Shown: positions 18,715 through 28,452 of the stretch, one piece after another | Position numbering within the stretch: position 1 is the first letter of the stretch | How the letters are laid out: each line of letters starts with the position of its first letter | Assembly (NCBI GenBank): GCA_009859145.1 | Contig: VRVR01000014.1 | Coordinates: forward strand, 61,988 to 125,987 | Length of the DNA stretch: 64,000 nt | Origin: Andalucia godoyi | Taxonomy: Eukaryota; Discoba; Jakobea; Jakobida; Andaluciidae | Direction of reading: 5' to 3' | The notes under the pieces: model-generated | Databases searched by the model: none | What the model was told of the DNA's origin: nothing | Seen by the model: only the letters and a program-made list of their open reading frames with translations | Made by a program: the position numbers and the translations under genes

Positions 18715-19693
18715 AACACCAGTAGCAGCAGAATCACACGAGGCGAAAGACGAGCTGAGAGACGAAGGAGTACTGAGCACACACACACACACACACACAC
18801 CAAGAGAGAGGCAAGACGGCGAGATGATGCACAATGGAAAACAATGAAAAACGAAGCGATAACAAAGCAGACGTGTCCCCCAACTTGTTGGCAGGTGTTG
18901 TTGTAACCCACTCTCGACCGTTGAATAAATGACACGCCATTGTCATGCATACGGGGAAGTATACGTAAACAGACACGGTCGACACTGGCCTACACTAGCA
19001 CGTTTCTGTTTCACAGGAATTCGTGCTTATGCACGCTCGGCCAAAATTCAGCAGGTGACACAGGCTCTGCATTTTCGACACTATCTAAGGCAGCATCCGT
19101 AGCCATCTATTCTATCATTCGTTGGTTCCACTTTTTGCAACGTTTGTTCCATAAGGCGACCGAGTACCGCGAGCGGCGGAAGCAAAGTGGTTGCATGTTC
19201 CCGCGTGCAGCTCACCGATTGATCGAGATTGGGAACGGAGCGTGGAGCATTTATCTGAAGAGCGCCGTGAGGCATGTTGGGGCCCATCCCTTCCAGGCAG
19301 CGGGATGCAAGGATTGAGTATGCATGGCTATTCGTAGATATGCATGTTCAGTGTGTAATGTAGGTGTACTTTACCTCACTCACCAGATATTTCAGACAAT
19401 GCTTGCTTCGCTCGACCTTATTCATGCACACCAATCCATCGTCTTGCGTGTTTGTTTGTTTGGTTTTTTTTGGTTTTATGGTTTTCTTGCTCCCCCTTAG
19501 TCTTCTCGCGCGCAGCATCTATCGGAAGAACGCTTCGGCGTACTGGAGCCTCCGCCCTTCTGAATTGAATTCACATTTTCGGTTCCGGTGCAAGACTTCT
19601 CAACGTGGTGGAGAGTGCGTGAAAAGCATATCAGGATTTTTATTTTATTTTTTTTGTTTGTTTTTAACAACTGCAAAGAGTTATGGCTGCTAA
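18715..19693. other. Intergenic holding repeat copy B
   Basis: 979 bp. A (CA)n lies at 18780-18800. A 57-codon frame from ATG 18929 to TAG 19100-19102 has a natural-looking second half (IRAYARSAKIQQVTQALHF), but its status is unknown. Repeat copy B follows at 19240-19366. T-rich sequence fills the rest. Confidence 0.6.
19240..19366 (+). repeat. Structured dispersed element, copy B
   Basis: Closest relative of copy A, with about ten differences over 125 bp. Where A has a stem ATCCCC/GGGGAT, B has CATCCC/GGGATG (19285-19290 with 19302-19307). One base is lost from each arm, and T.G becomes C-G. The second hairpin 19320-19345 is ATGCAT...CTA-TTCG-TAG...ATGCAT, fully paired in its outer stem. 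These paired changes point to a functional RNA fold. Confidence 0.82.
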
Positions 19694-20212
19694 TCATTTC
19701 TGTTGGTTGCTGGCGGTCCAGAGGGCAGCAAGGTCTCCCTGAAAGACGGAATCGACCTTTTGTGCGGCGACCTTGCCGACCTTTCCTGCTTCGTATGCAA
19801 GGAACACCGACTGCGCAGGATAAACAAGGACGCACGCGGCCAGAGCGCCTGCAAGCGCGCATCGCGTCTGTGCAAACCGGCCGATTCTGCTAATCGTACC
19901 GACAATTCCGCCCGCTGTTGCGCCTGCAGCACACACTGTGATTGGTGCAACAAACGGGAATCTCGTTTGGAAGGACTCGAGCGATTCGCGTGTGTGAGAG
20001 ACGGAAGACGACACTGCGTTTGCGACCTCATCCGAGGTTGTTCGCAGCGTCGAGACGGACGACTGGAAGAAAGAAGCAGAGGTTGTGTACGACATGCGAA
20101 GTGCAGAGGCAAAGGAAAGAAGCGGAGCAGACGATGCGCCTGTAATACCAAGCTTGGGACCCGTCTCGCGCTCAGGATCAAACGGAAGAAGCGATCCAGA
20201 CACAACCTTCAT
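19694..20212 (-). CDS. MIC26/MIC27 (apolipoprotein O-like) MICOS subunit, probable
   Basis: 172 residues. Two membrane segments lie at about residues 87-105 (PITVCAAGATAGGIVGTI) and 118-135 (CALAGALAACVLVYPAQSVF). The Gly-rich first span, the short basic link and the YPxQSVxxA motif after the second span agree with the APOO/APOOL family of the mitochondrial inner membrane. These proteins shape crista junctions. The N-terminal 80 residues are Ser/Thr-rich with no conserved features. The match is by eye and short, so other small mitochondrial membrane proteins remain possible. Confidence 0.55.
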   Translation of the reverse strand: MKVVSGSLLPFDPERETGPKLGITGASSAPLLSFASALRMSYTTSASFFQSSVSTLRTTSDEVANAVSSSVSHTRESLESFQTRFPFVAPITVCAAGATAGGIVGTISRIGRFAQTRCALAGALAACVLVYPAQSVFLAYEAGKVGKVAAQKVDSVFQGDLAALWTASNQQK

Positions 20213-20671
20213 GTCTCACAAATCCATAAACAACACACAAAACACAAATAGACACACACTCACTCACACTCACACAAGCACAAGCACAAGCACCTTGAAC
20301 TACAGAAGAATACACACAGCGCAGCCGATCGTTTGGTCTTTGGTTTTGCGTTGTTCGTTGTTGTCGTCTATCTTCTACAAAATTAAAAGGGATTGGGGAA
20401 CCTCGGTCAAACCACAGCTTTGGGAAGGACTTGCATGAACTACAGCAGATGGATCGTCATCAAAACGGATCGTGCTATTTTTTTAATTTTGGCTTTTCTT
20501 TTAATACACAGAACGTGTTTCTGGGCCTTGCGTGCTCGCTCTCTATACACGGCCCAATCGACCCCTCGACAACATCGCAACATGCACAAGCAACAACAAG
20601 ACTCACACACTCACCCAAAACACGCACACGCTCACACACATTCCATTCCACTTTGCATGCGTCCTCTGCGG
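20213..20671. other. Intergenic upstream of MIC26/27-like gene
   Basis: 459 bp with CA-rich degenerate repeats at 20245-20293 and 20590-20645. No gene is seen. Confidence 0.6.
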
Positions 20672-20953
20672 CTACTTCTTGACGAATTCCTTTGGAGTGG
20701 AGGTGTTGAGCGAGTGATTTCTATAGTTACCGGCGAACCCAAACTCGCGAGTGAACGTTCCCTGGCGTCCAAAGTAGCGTTTTGAGACAGAGAGCTGCTC
20801 CTCCGAACCAGCACCTGCAGATCCATTCAAAGAGGAGGAGGAAGAAGAAAGGTCCGCTGCAGCTGTTTGCTTTTGGGCTACTTTGGCTCCAATTGCAGAT
20901 TGTGTCGTGCGGTACAAAGGATGCTGAACTGGTTTCGTACTAGCTGCGTTCAT
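20672..20953 (-). CDS. PIERCE1/2-like doublet microtubule inner protein
   Basis: 93 residues. The pattern is HPLYRTTQSAIGAKV near the N-terminus, then a Ser-rich spacer, then FTREFGFAGNYRNHSLNTST. It fits the PIERCE (C9orf116/C15orf65) family, where 'YRTxxxxxG' is followed by 'F...F...GMYRNxSLNT'. PIERCE proteins sit inside the A-tubule of ciliary doublets and anchor other inner proteins, so their presence implies a motile flagellum. ATGs at 20953 and 20962 are both possible starts. The gene is preceded by a long CA/GA repeat. The protein is short, so the call rests on two motifs. Confidence 0.68.
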   Translation of the reverse strand: MNAASTKPVQHPLYRTTQSAIGAKVAQKQTAAADLSSSSSSLNGSAGAGSEEQLSVSKRYFGRQGTFTREFGFAGNYRNHSLNTSTPKEFVKK

Positions 20954-21448
20954 GTCGATCATCAATAAAAGCACTGCGCTTCTTTTGTGTGTGTGTGCGA
21001 GAGAGACAGAGACACAGACACAGACACAGACACAGAGACAGAGACAGAGACAGAGACAGAGAGAGACAGAGAGAGACAGAGAGACAGAGAGAGATGCGAC
21101 CGAAAAGGACGATGATGAGCACGGAGTTTGATATTGTCGGACGATCTTTTCAAGAAACAACAACGGTTTCGACGGTTGTCTGGAATCAATTGATGCTGCA
21201 ATGCAGAAGAAAATTCGTTCCCAGACTGCTTACTGTAATCAGCCCTCGACTGCGCTCTCGAGTTTTTGAAGTTCCCAACAAAAGACTTTTCCGAGTCGTT
21301 AGCAGTAAGTCATCGCTTATTCGTGTATGCTACTCGGTGGAACGAATTCGAAGAATTTATCACGACGTGGAGATTCGCCGTCTATATGCGTAATCACACA
21401 CACAAAACGAACGAATCGCCTGTAATTATATAATTTGTTTGTTTGTTG

Positions 21449-21494
<46 letters not shown>

Positions 21495-21619
21495 TTTTTT
21501 TAAAATAAGATCTTCCTTCGAAACTTGCATAGTATTGGAATTGGCCTTGTAGAAATAGACTCGGTGTGGCGGATTAGAGTAGAGTTGTAGTCTTTGAGCT
21601 AAAGGAGTGATTGCTTATC
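20954..21619. promoter_or_regulatory. Divergent upstream region of PIERCE-like and GT15 genes
   Basis: 666 bp. CAGA/GACAGA repeats occupy about 21001-21093, giving a pyrimidine-rich tract upstream of PIERCE in its sense. (GT)20 lies at 21452-21492. A plus-strand frame at 21093-21393 shows no recognisable features and is left out. Confidence 0.55.
21452..21492. repeat. (GT)n microsatellite
   Basis: About 20 uninterrupted GT units, seen directly, upstream of the GT15 gene. Confidence 0.97.
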
Positions 21620-23194
21620 ATGAATACATATCTGCCTCGACAGACTCCTGGACAGCCGCGATTGAAGAAAAGAGGTCCGACACACCATGCGGTAATTGCG
21701 CTGGCTTTTGTCTTCTTGTCTGCGGTGTTTGTTGCGGTCTATCTAGCGTATTACAGACTTACTGCCTTCCGCTGGGTTCCAAAAATGCAGCTGGAATGGA
21801 TGCTGAGACGAGCTGCAAACTTTGATACGCCGAGACTCGTCGAGGAATCCCCAGTCGAAGCACAAATGTTTCAATTAACAATCCAAGAGTTGCAGCATAA
21901 CAAAAAATCGCTCGTCTACAAGCACTTCGGAATGGCCCCAAGGCGTGCAAGTGCGTCGGAGGATCCGTCCAGTGCCAATGCCAGTGCGTCGGAGGATCCG
22001 TCCAGTGCCAATGCCAGTGCAGCGGCGACGGCAACTGCTGGTGCAGAAGTGCTGCATCCGAATGCATGTGTGGTATTTCTAATTCAGCGAGTTCACTCGT
22101 CGTTCCATCGCGAGTCTCTGTCGAACCTTTCGAAATCGCTCCATCTGCTGTTTGAAAATTGGCCAGATGTCAGAAATTACGATGTCCTGCTGTTCCATGG
22201 CGGCGAATTCGACTCGTGGACAGCGGCACAGGAGTTGAATGCGGCTCTCGGGCGTGCGATTTCGGCATTCGTCAAAGTTGTACGTGTTCCTCACCGATAC
22301 TGGGGAGTTCCGACAGACACTGTCGGCAAGGAAGTGTACATGCAGGACTGGGATCATCAGTGGCAGTCAGAAGGGTACCGACACATGACTCGCTGGTTTG
22401 CGTACAACATGATGGAGTATCTGCACGAGGTTGGATACGACTACGTGATTCGACTGGATGACGACAGCTTCGTCAGGACTCCGATCGTTGACGATCCGTT
22501 TGTGCAGATGCAAATGAATCAATGGGTGTACGGATACCACATGTTGCTGCTCGAACCGGTCTATCTGATGCTGCCGGAGGTTGTCGCACACTACATTCAA
22601 CAACACAGCGTTAACCCCACTATGCTTTTTGACTATGTCAGTCCCGAGCGCAACGTGAAGTCTCTTTTGCTTCCAAGACAAGGATGGAATCTGCAAAATC
22701 TGTCGAATTCGTGGCCGTGTGTCGGACCGAGTTGCGGAACTGGCTGGTCAGGTGTGGCGTACTACACAAACTTTTTTGTCGCTGACATCGGTTTTTGGAT
22801 GCGCCCAGAGGTGCGCGAGTTTTGGCTGTATCTCGATCGTTCTGGGGGCATGTATTTGCGACGTTGGGGTGACGTTATGGTCCACACAATGATCGTGCAA
22901 ATCTTTGCGAAGCCTTCTGAGGTGCATCAGTTCGACGACTTCGTATACGAGCATGTGACTCGGAAAGATGGAAAGTGCAATTATGGAGGAATGCGAGGTT
23001 CTTGGAATGTGAAGGACCGAGCCCGGATGGAAACGCTGCTGAACGAGTTTCTTGAACAGAATGCTCCTGAAGCCGTGCGAGTCGGCGATGGCGCGTACTG
23101 CGATCCCATTTTCTTCTTCCAAGATAGGTGCAGCCCCCACCTGGGCAGGAATCATACAGGTTGCTTGCAGAAAAATCCACAGACAGTAGAATAG
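21620..23194 (+). CDS. GT15-family (KRE2/MNT1-like) alpha-1,2-mannosyltransferase
   Basis: 524 residues from the ATG at 21620. It is a type II membrane protein: a short basic cytosolic tail, then one span at about 28-50 (VIALAFVFLSAVFVAVYLAY). The luminal catalytic domain starts near 145 (CVVFLIQRVHSSF). The metal/donor site is VIRLDDDSF (near 280) and the C-terminal hallmark is LYLDRSGGMYLRRWGDVMVH, both typical of GT15. Yeast members add alpha-1,2-mannose from GDP-mannose to O- and N-glycans in the Golgi. A Ser/Ala-rich stem contains an exact double repeat of 11 residues. It converges on a second glycosyltransferase-like gene, 241 bp away. Confidence 0.85.
   Translation: MNTYLPRQTPGQPRLKKRGPTHHAVIALAFVFLSAVFVAVYLAYYRLTAFRWVPKMQLEWMLRRAANFDTPRLVEESPVEAQMFQLTIQELQHNKKSLVYKHFGMAPRRASASEDPSSANASASEDPSSANASAAATATAGAEVLHPNACVVFLIQRVHSSFHRESLSNLSKSLHLLFENWPDVRNYDVLLFHGGEFDSWTAAQELNAALGRAISAFVKVVRVPHRYWGVPTDTVGKEVYMQDWDHQWQSEGYRHMTRWFAYNMMEYLHEVGYDYVIRLDDDSFVRTPIVDDPFVQMQMNQWVYGYHMLLLEPVYLMLPEVVAHYIQQHSVNPTMLFDYVSPERNVKSLLLPRQGWNLQNLSNSWPCVGPSCGTGWSGVAYYTNFFVADIGFWMRPEVREFWLYLDRSGGMYLRRWGDVMVHTMIVQIFAKPSEVHQFDDFVYEHVTRKDGKCNYGGMRGSWNVKDRARMETLLNEFLEQNAPEAVRVGDGAYCDPIFFFQDRCSPHLGRNHTGCLQKNPQTVE
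21950..22015 (+). repeat. 33-bp perfect tandem duplication in GT15 stem
   Basis: Two identical 33-bp units (21950-21982, 21983-22015), each encoding SASEDPSSANA. The perfect identity at DNA level indicates a recent, in-frame expansion. Confidence 0.97.
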
Positions 23195-23435
23195 TTTTTA
23201 ATAAATTAGCCGTAAACTGCACCGCCTGTGTCAGTCCCCCAAGGTGCAATACACCACCAACAATTCCGCGAAAGAGAATCAATTTTTCTATCTCCATTGA
23301 TTTCTTCTCCTCCTTTCTATTTTCTCTTTCTCTCTTCTTCTTTTTTTCCCCTCCTTCCCCCTCCCCCAATTCTTTGTTTCATTCTTGTACAACACGATCT
23401 AGCAAGTGTGCATTCATATTTCTCGGCAAACGCGT

Positions 23436-24662
23436 CTACTGCATACTATGCATCGGTCTATACGAAACGGTTTCAAGGGCAGGGCAGGATTTCTCTGAGA
23501 TGGCATCGTCAAACCGTTCCATGATCATCTCCACACATGCAAATGAATACGCGCGTACGGTCTTGTCAATGTCCCACGGCTCCAGAAGAGCAGTGCGTCG
23601 CAAGAATCGACTCACTGTTGCAATGTGGATCTTGACCATTCCATCAAAATTATCTGGATCTCCGTACTCGTAGCGGTTCACCGTTCCGCCGACTCGGTTG
23701 CGAAGAACCAAATTGCTGTTGTTCACCGCAGAACTGAGCACAGAGTACAGCGTAAAGATCCAGGGATCGTTATTCGCACCACGGAAGGAGATTGGATAAT
23801 GAGATCCGGAAAATATGTTCATATGAATACGGGAGACGACATGAAAAGTCGGGAAATTGGGCATCCACTGGTCATGGAACACCGAAATGCCGAATCCAGG
23901 AAGCTTTGGATGCTCGATAAGGTTGATGGCATGCCGATATGCCCAGTTCTTCGTGAAGATCTCCACGTCATCATTCATTGGCGTGTAAAAATGGGCTCCA
24001 TCCGCGTACGCTTGCTTACTGAGAATATTCCAAATTGCGTTGATGCGACCTTGCAATCCATACAGTGGTATCCATGCAAAAGAAACCTTGGCTTCGGAAG
24101 GACATGTTTGCACCAACCACTTTTCATAGTAGTCTTGGAATGAGACTGAGTCCAGAACCGGGTCGCCAAAATCGTAACCAACGTAGAAGCGATACTCAAA
24201 GTAGTGGAGCGACTCGTCGGAAAGCGTGCGGCAAAAGGAGGCTCCAAAATACTTGACCATCAGCTGATCAAAAAAGTTGGATCCCAAACGCAGGATCTCA
24301 GATCGCACCGGCAGGAGCACCGCGAACAGCAGCAGCCTGTCTGGGAATTCTGCAAACATTGTCTTTGAAAACTTGGATAATGGATCGGATGTCGCAAACG
24401 ATTCTGAGCGAACAGAAGCTAAGCTCGGTGCTCGCTCAGACACGTCAACGTCAAATACATAGCACAACTCAGGACACACTTTCGCCTCCGGACTGAAAAC
24501 GTTATATTTCACAATGATCCAGATTGCAAACAAGACAGCAACCAGACAGCATCCGGCAAATCCCAATGCAAACAAAGATCTGCCATGTGAATCAAACATC
24601 ACCCGACTGTCATGCGATGGGCTGCGATCTGGGACCAGCCTTCGACCCAGTCTCTGTTTCAT
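23436..24662 (-). CDS. Type II membrane glycosyltransferase-like protein, family unassigned
   Basis: 408 residues from the ATG at 24662. A basic tail precedes one hydrophobic span at about 32-55 (FALGFAGCCLVAVLFAIWII). The luminal part contains YTPMNDDVEIF, a DxD-type site for nucleotide-sugar and metal, followed by a GISVFHD segment and FRGANNDPWIFTLY. Overall organisation is that of a Golgi or ER glycosyltransferase. I cannot assign a CAZy family. It sits tail-to-tail with the GT15 gene, which supports a role in the secretory pathway. The frame is open upstream to a non-ATG codon at 24746. Confidence 0.6.
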   Translation of the reverse strand: MKQRLGRRLVPDRSPSHDSRVMFDSHGRSLFALGFAGCCLVAVLFAIWIIVKYNVFSPEAKVCPELCYVFDVDVSERAPSLASVRSESFATSDPLSKFSKTMFAEFPDRLLLFAVLLPVRSEILRLGSNFFDQLMVKYFGASFCRTLSDESLHYFEYRFYVGYDFGDPVLDSVSFQDYYEKWLVQTCPSEAKVSFAWIPLYGLQGRINAIWNILSKQAYADGAHFYTPMNDDVEIFTKNWAYRHAINLIEHPKLPGFGISVFHDQWMPNFPTFHVVSRIHMNIFSGSHYPISFRGANNDPWIFTLYSVLSSAVNNSNLVLRNRVGGTVNRYEYGDPDNFDGMVKIHIATVSRFLRRTALLEPWDIDKTVRAYSFACVEMIMERFDDAISEKSCPALETVSYRPMHSMQ

Positions 24663-24819
24663 CCGCTCGTCTCTAACAACAACAAAAACGGGAGCAAGAA
24701 AGGGGGAAAAGATATGTGGATATATACAGAGCTTGCACAGAAACAAATAAAGTTAATTATAAAAAAACCTAAAATCCAGAACGGGATAGAGTGAATGCGT
24801 GTGTTTGTGTTTGTGTGTT

Positions 24820-24880
<61 letters not shown>

Positions 24881-25905
24881 GTGTATGTGAGTGTATGTGG
24901 GGAGGTTGCCAATGTCAGCAGAGGCTGGATACGATGTGGATGACGAGACTAGGCCGATTCAAGAGAGGGAAACCAGCAATGCAGACAACAAAAGTTTGAT
25001 ATTCAACCACAAAAAAAAATTGACGAAGGAAAACGAGAAGAAAAAAATCCTGAATCAACGATGAGCGATAAAGTCAAATATCAGTAGTTCATGAATGGCT
25101 CATAAAAATGAATGTCCTTGTATTTCTTCGTCCCGCTCTGGCTTCCTTTCTTCTATCCAATTGTTCCCGCTCTTTCTTGTGTGTGAAAAGAAAGAAATAA
25201 AGGAGGTAAGTCAGGAAACAGCTGCTGAAACAACACAAAACACAAAATATTACCAATGCAAAACTGTAAATCACAGGAATAAAACAAATAAAATATAAAT
25301 GACGATGGAAATGGAGATGGACAAGCAAATGGGAATGCAGAAACGAGAAACACTTAGTGAAAAAAATAGAGAGACATTGAAAAGAAGGATGGTGGTGACT
25401 TTGGGGGACTTTTGGGTGGAGAAATTCCCGAGCGACGCAGATTAAAAATGAAAACCTCCCTTGCAAAAGTCGTGTCTCGTGCAAGTTTAGTGAGGTTTAT
25501 CGTTGGCGCCAGTTCGCGAACTCTGTATTTAAAACTCGCTCTTGACAAAACACACGCATCCCATTTTCCCTCTCTTTTTTTCTTCTGCTATACCCGTCTC
25601 CCCCTCGCTCAGCAATAAAGGGTTCTCCTGCGGCAAGGCTAACGAACACTGCTTCTTTCTTTCTCAAAGAATCCAGCAATCATATAGAGAGAAAGAGAGA
25701 GACGGCACCGCTGGTTGTACTGATTGTGGCGGTATCCTCCCGCGTCCTGTGTTCCCGGGGTTTTTTTTTTTTTTGGGGGGGGGGGGGTTGTTCTTTTCAT
25801 TTTGTTCCTTCTGCATGCATCTCAAGTTCGCAACTGCCCTGCCGTTTTGAATTTTGGGAACACGCAGTCTGCTGGAAAAATACGTGTTTTGGTCGTCGAA
25901 TAATA
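24663..25905. other. Intergenic with (GT)n and T14G13 run
   Basis: 1,243 bp between divergent genes. GT-rich repeats lie at about 24800-24880. A TTGGCGCCA palindrome lies near 25503-25511. A T14 run joined to G13 lies at 25761-25787. Frames in this stretch are low-complexity and unconvincing. Confidence 0.6.
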
Positions 25906-27669
25906 ATGATGATGATGACGAGGAGGAGGATGAATGAGGCAACGACGACGCTGATGGCGATGATGGGCAGCACGAGTCGACTGCTGCTGAGACGATCGTT
26001 GTCATCGTCGGCGGCGGTCCACGGTTCTGGAGTGTACTATCCTGTTTCTCCAACATCATACTATGTGTCTCTCCGCATCCCAAGCAGCGCGATTGTCTCT
26101 TCCGCCGCAGACTTTGCATCTCGGTCTATTCTGGTGCTTGACAAGTCTGGCTCCATGGAAGGCGAGCCGATTCGACTCGCGAATGTTGCAGTGCAAAACT
26201 ATCTGGCGAGTATGAAGCAAGTTCCCAACCATTCTGTGGATGTACTTGCTTTTTCGCATCACATGGACATTTTCAAAAATGTGGTTTCCCACGAATGGGA
26301 TCATTCTGTGCAAACTGGTTCAGGCAGCCATGCGCCTTCAATGCCAAAACCTCCGTTTTCCCGGTTTGTTCCTCGGTCGCTGAACCCCACTGCCTGGAGC
26401 GGTGCTACACCACGGATGGAAAACGGCGTGCTACCAGCGGTTGTTGCTGAGGGGTCCACTGACTTTTGGCTTCCATTGAATGAGATTTCGCTGCAGTTGA
26501 CGGCCGACGGAGCAGAACGATCCACTACCGTGGTGTTTTTGACAGACGGAAACAATACGGGCAGAGACGCTGTGCCGTATGTGGACAAGCTGAAGAAGGC
26601 AATCAAGCAGTTCCATGCAGGCGTTGCTGTGCACTGCATTGGAATGGGGCCGGTTCACGATGCGCTGTTTCTGCAGTCTATCAAGGCGGTATCGACGGCA
26701 TCGTCGTCCTTCAACTACGTCCAAGATGGCGCGCAGCTTGCTTCTGTGATTTCCAATATTTCGAGCTTTGTGCATGAAACGTATGCAAACGGAACCATGT
26801 TTGGTGTCGTTGCTGCGCGGTTTCCGACAGGAATCAGACGCGAAGGACTGTTTTCGCATCAGCATGTGGAACTGAAGTTGCATCGAGACCGAGATGAATT
26901 TGTGGCGGATGCATTTGTAGATATTGGCCATCTTGGTGATGCGGGGGCTGCTGATGGACTCAATGCATTGCAGCATGCACTTGGCTCTGTGAACGTCCAC
27001 ATTCCTCGCAAGCATCTGTCGTTTGATGTTCCTCTGGAACTTATGCAAGCCAGCGAGGCTTCTGCTGAACTCTTCGCCGTCAAGGTGAAGCATTTGGAAG
27101 AGCAGTACCAAAAGCGCGTCATAGACCGAGTGCCTGAGGTAATGGAAAATCCAAGTCTACAAGGCCAAATCGCTGCACAAACAAATCAGCTGCATTCTCA
27201 GATCCAGACCATTCAGGCGCAGAACTCTGTACAGAAACCTCGGTCCTTCTTTTCATCCTGGTTCACATCTGCCAAGCCCACTCCATCGATCCCTTCCGAC
27301 CCAGCCAAGGCACAGTCTTTCGAAAAGCTGACGCAGCTGAACACTGCAGTATCGTCCGCCAGCGCTGCGCTTCGCTCTCCACTGCCGTCGTGGTCGAATC
27401 AAGCTCTGGGAGTGCTGTTTACTGGAACGTCGGTTTTTGTTGGAGCTGCCGTTCTGTCGTCATTGTACAACATGATGGCCTCGCATCCGCTCTCGAGCAT
27501 TCCATATCCGGCTGTCGACATGGACGGATCACCCATGGATCCCCAACCGAGCGTCGAGTCTTCCACATCCGAAGCCGAAGCCGACACAGCCCATGAGCCT
27601 ATTGAGCAAAATGGCTATGGCAATACGGAGGAGGGTTCCTATGAACACGCCGATTATGACGATGATTAG
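25906..27669 (+). CDS. Von Willebrand factor A domain protein, probably membrane-anchored
   Basis: 587 residues from the first ATG at 25906; ATGs at 25909-25915, 25930 and 25951 are alternatives. The N-terminus is Arg/Ser-rich without acids (STSRLLLRRSLSSSAAV), like a mitochondrial presequence. A VWA domain begins at about residue 74 (SILVLDKSGSM), with a complete MIDAS: DKSGS at 79-83, a threonine further on, and VVFLTDGNNTGRDA. A beta-rich region follows, then a coiled segment near 385-430. One hydrophobic segment lies near residue 510 (VLFTGTSVFVGAAVLSSLY), and the tail is acidic. The domain binds divalent metal and protein ligands. No partner can be named. A large acidic-Ser tail (SESSTSEAEA-like) closes the protein. 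Confidence 0.72.
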   Translation: MMMMTRRRMNEATTTLMAMMGSTSRLLLRRSLSSSAAVHGSGVYYPVSPTSYYVSLRIPSSAIVSSAADFASRSILVLDKSGSMEGEPIRLANVAVQNYLASMKQVPNHSVDVLAFSHHMDIFKNVVSHEWDHSVQTGSGSHAPSMPKPPFSRFVPRSLNPTAWSGATPRMENGVLPAVVAEGSTDFWLPLNEISLQLTADGAERSTTVVFLTDGNNTGRDAVPYVDKLKKAIKQFHAGVAVHCIGMGPVHDALFLQSIKAVSTASSSFNYVQDGAQLASVISNISSFVHETYANGTMFGVVAARFPTGIRREGLFSHQHVELKLHRDRDEFVADAFVDIGHLGDAGAADGLNALQHALGSVNVHIPRKHLSFDVPLELMQASEASAELFAVKVKHLEEQYQKRVIDRVPEVMENPSLQGQIAAQTNQLHSQIQTIQAQNSVQKPRSFFSSWFTSAKPTPSIPSDPAKAQSFEKLTQLNTAVSSASAALRSPLPSWSNQALGVLFTGTSVFVGAAVLSSLYNMMASHPLSSIPYPAVDMDGSPMDPQPSVESSTSEAEADTAHEPIEQNGYGNTEEGSYEHADYDDD

Positions 27670-28452
27670 CGTCCGCCAAAAAACAAAAACAACAACAACA
27701 ACAACGCGAATTCGTCTTCTCAGTCTTTTCATGTTGTTGAATGTATTTCTTTTTCTCTTTCTTTTTTTTAAGTCAGTTATTGTACATATTGCTGCATGGC
27801 TATCTCCAGGGATTCGCTTTTTGCTTTCTTGCTTTCTCATACACTATGTCGTGTAGAACGCACATTCTCTATTTGCAAGATCGTCGCAATGGATTGGCGA
27901 GGACAGTTCGGACACCCGACGATGATGAACCCTGCCACCGATCCCATCTTTTGGTGCTGAGCTGTTCATCTGTCTCATGGAAATCTGGCTGTCGCGTCTG
28001 GGTCTTGTCGGAGAACATCGTGCTGCACCTTTCAACTGCCAACGAAGAACAATAACAACAAAGACAGCTAGTAGAAGAAGCGAGTCATTTCCAGAGCGAG
28101 ATCCACAGATTGATTTCTCATTATGGATGGATGTGCAGTGAATGGTGATTCTTGCTCACGATCGATGACTCCAGCCGACGAAGGTCGTTCACTGCTGCAT
28201 TACAGATGAAGCCGCTTGTGCCAGTCTCGGCTGCCGCGGTTCGTCGTTCTCCCCTGTCGGAGCGCCTGTAAAAATTTAAAATAGTGTCGGAGGTTTTTTT
28301 TTTCCGTTTGGTTTGATCGATTGTCGACGTCACCACGGTTTAGTGTTTTCGTGTTGGTCTAGACCATTATAGTTGGTGTTGTTGCTGGTGTTGGTGTTCT
28401 TGGAAGCAGACGGTGTGAGGGAAAAGGGAAATTTAAGAGTCCTAAATTATAA
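27670..28452. other. Intergenic; possible small spliced minus-strand gene
   Basis: 783 bp. Two minus-strand frames could be joined: one ending at 28160 (...CNAAVNDLRRLESSI) before a GTGAGC donor, and one beginning at 28035 after TTGGCAG (LKGAARCSPTRPRRDSQ...) and ending at 27844. Both are phase 0 and the intron would be 124 nt. A further TTTTTACAG acceptor lies upstream near 28267. I see no family and no certain start codon. Confidence 0.28.

Noticed and set aside
21001-21093. CRISPR-like short repeats
   Set aside because: Units are simple CAGA/GACAGA microsatellite without spacers; the genome is eukaryotic.
21093-21393. 100-residue plus-strand frame
   Set aside because: No recognisable features, and it begins inside a GACAGA repeat.
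25089-25484. 131-residue minus-strand frame
   Set aside because: Phe/His/Ser low-complexity from A/T-rich intergenic DNA.
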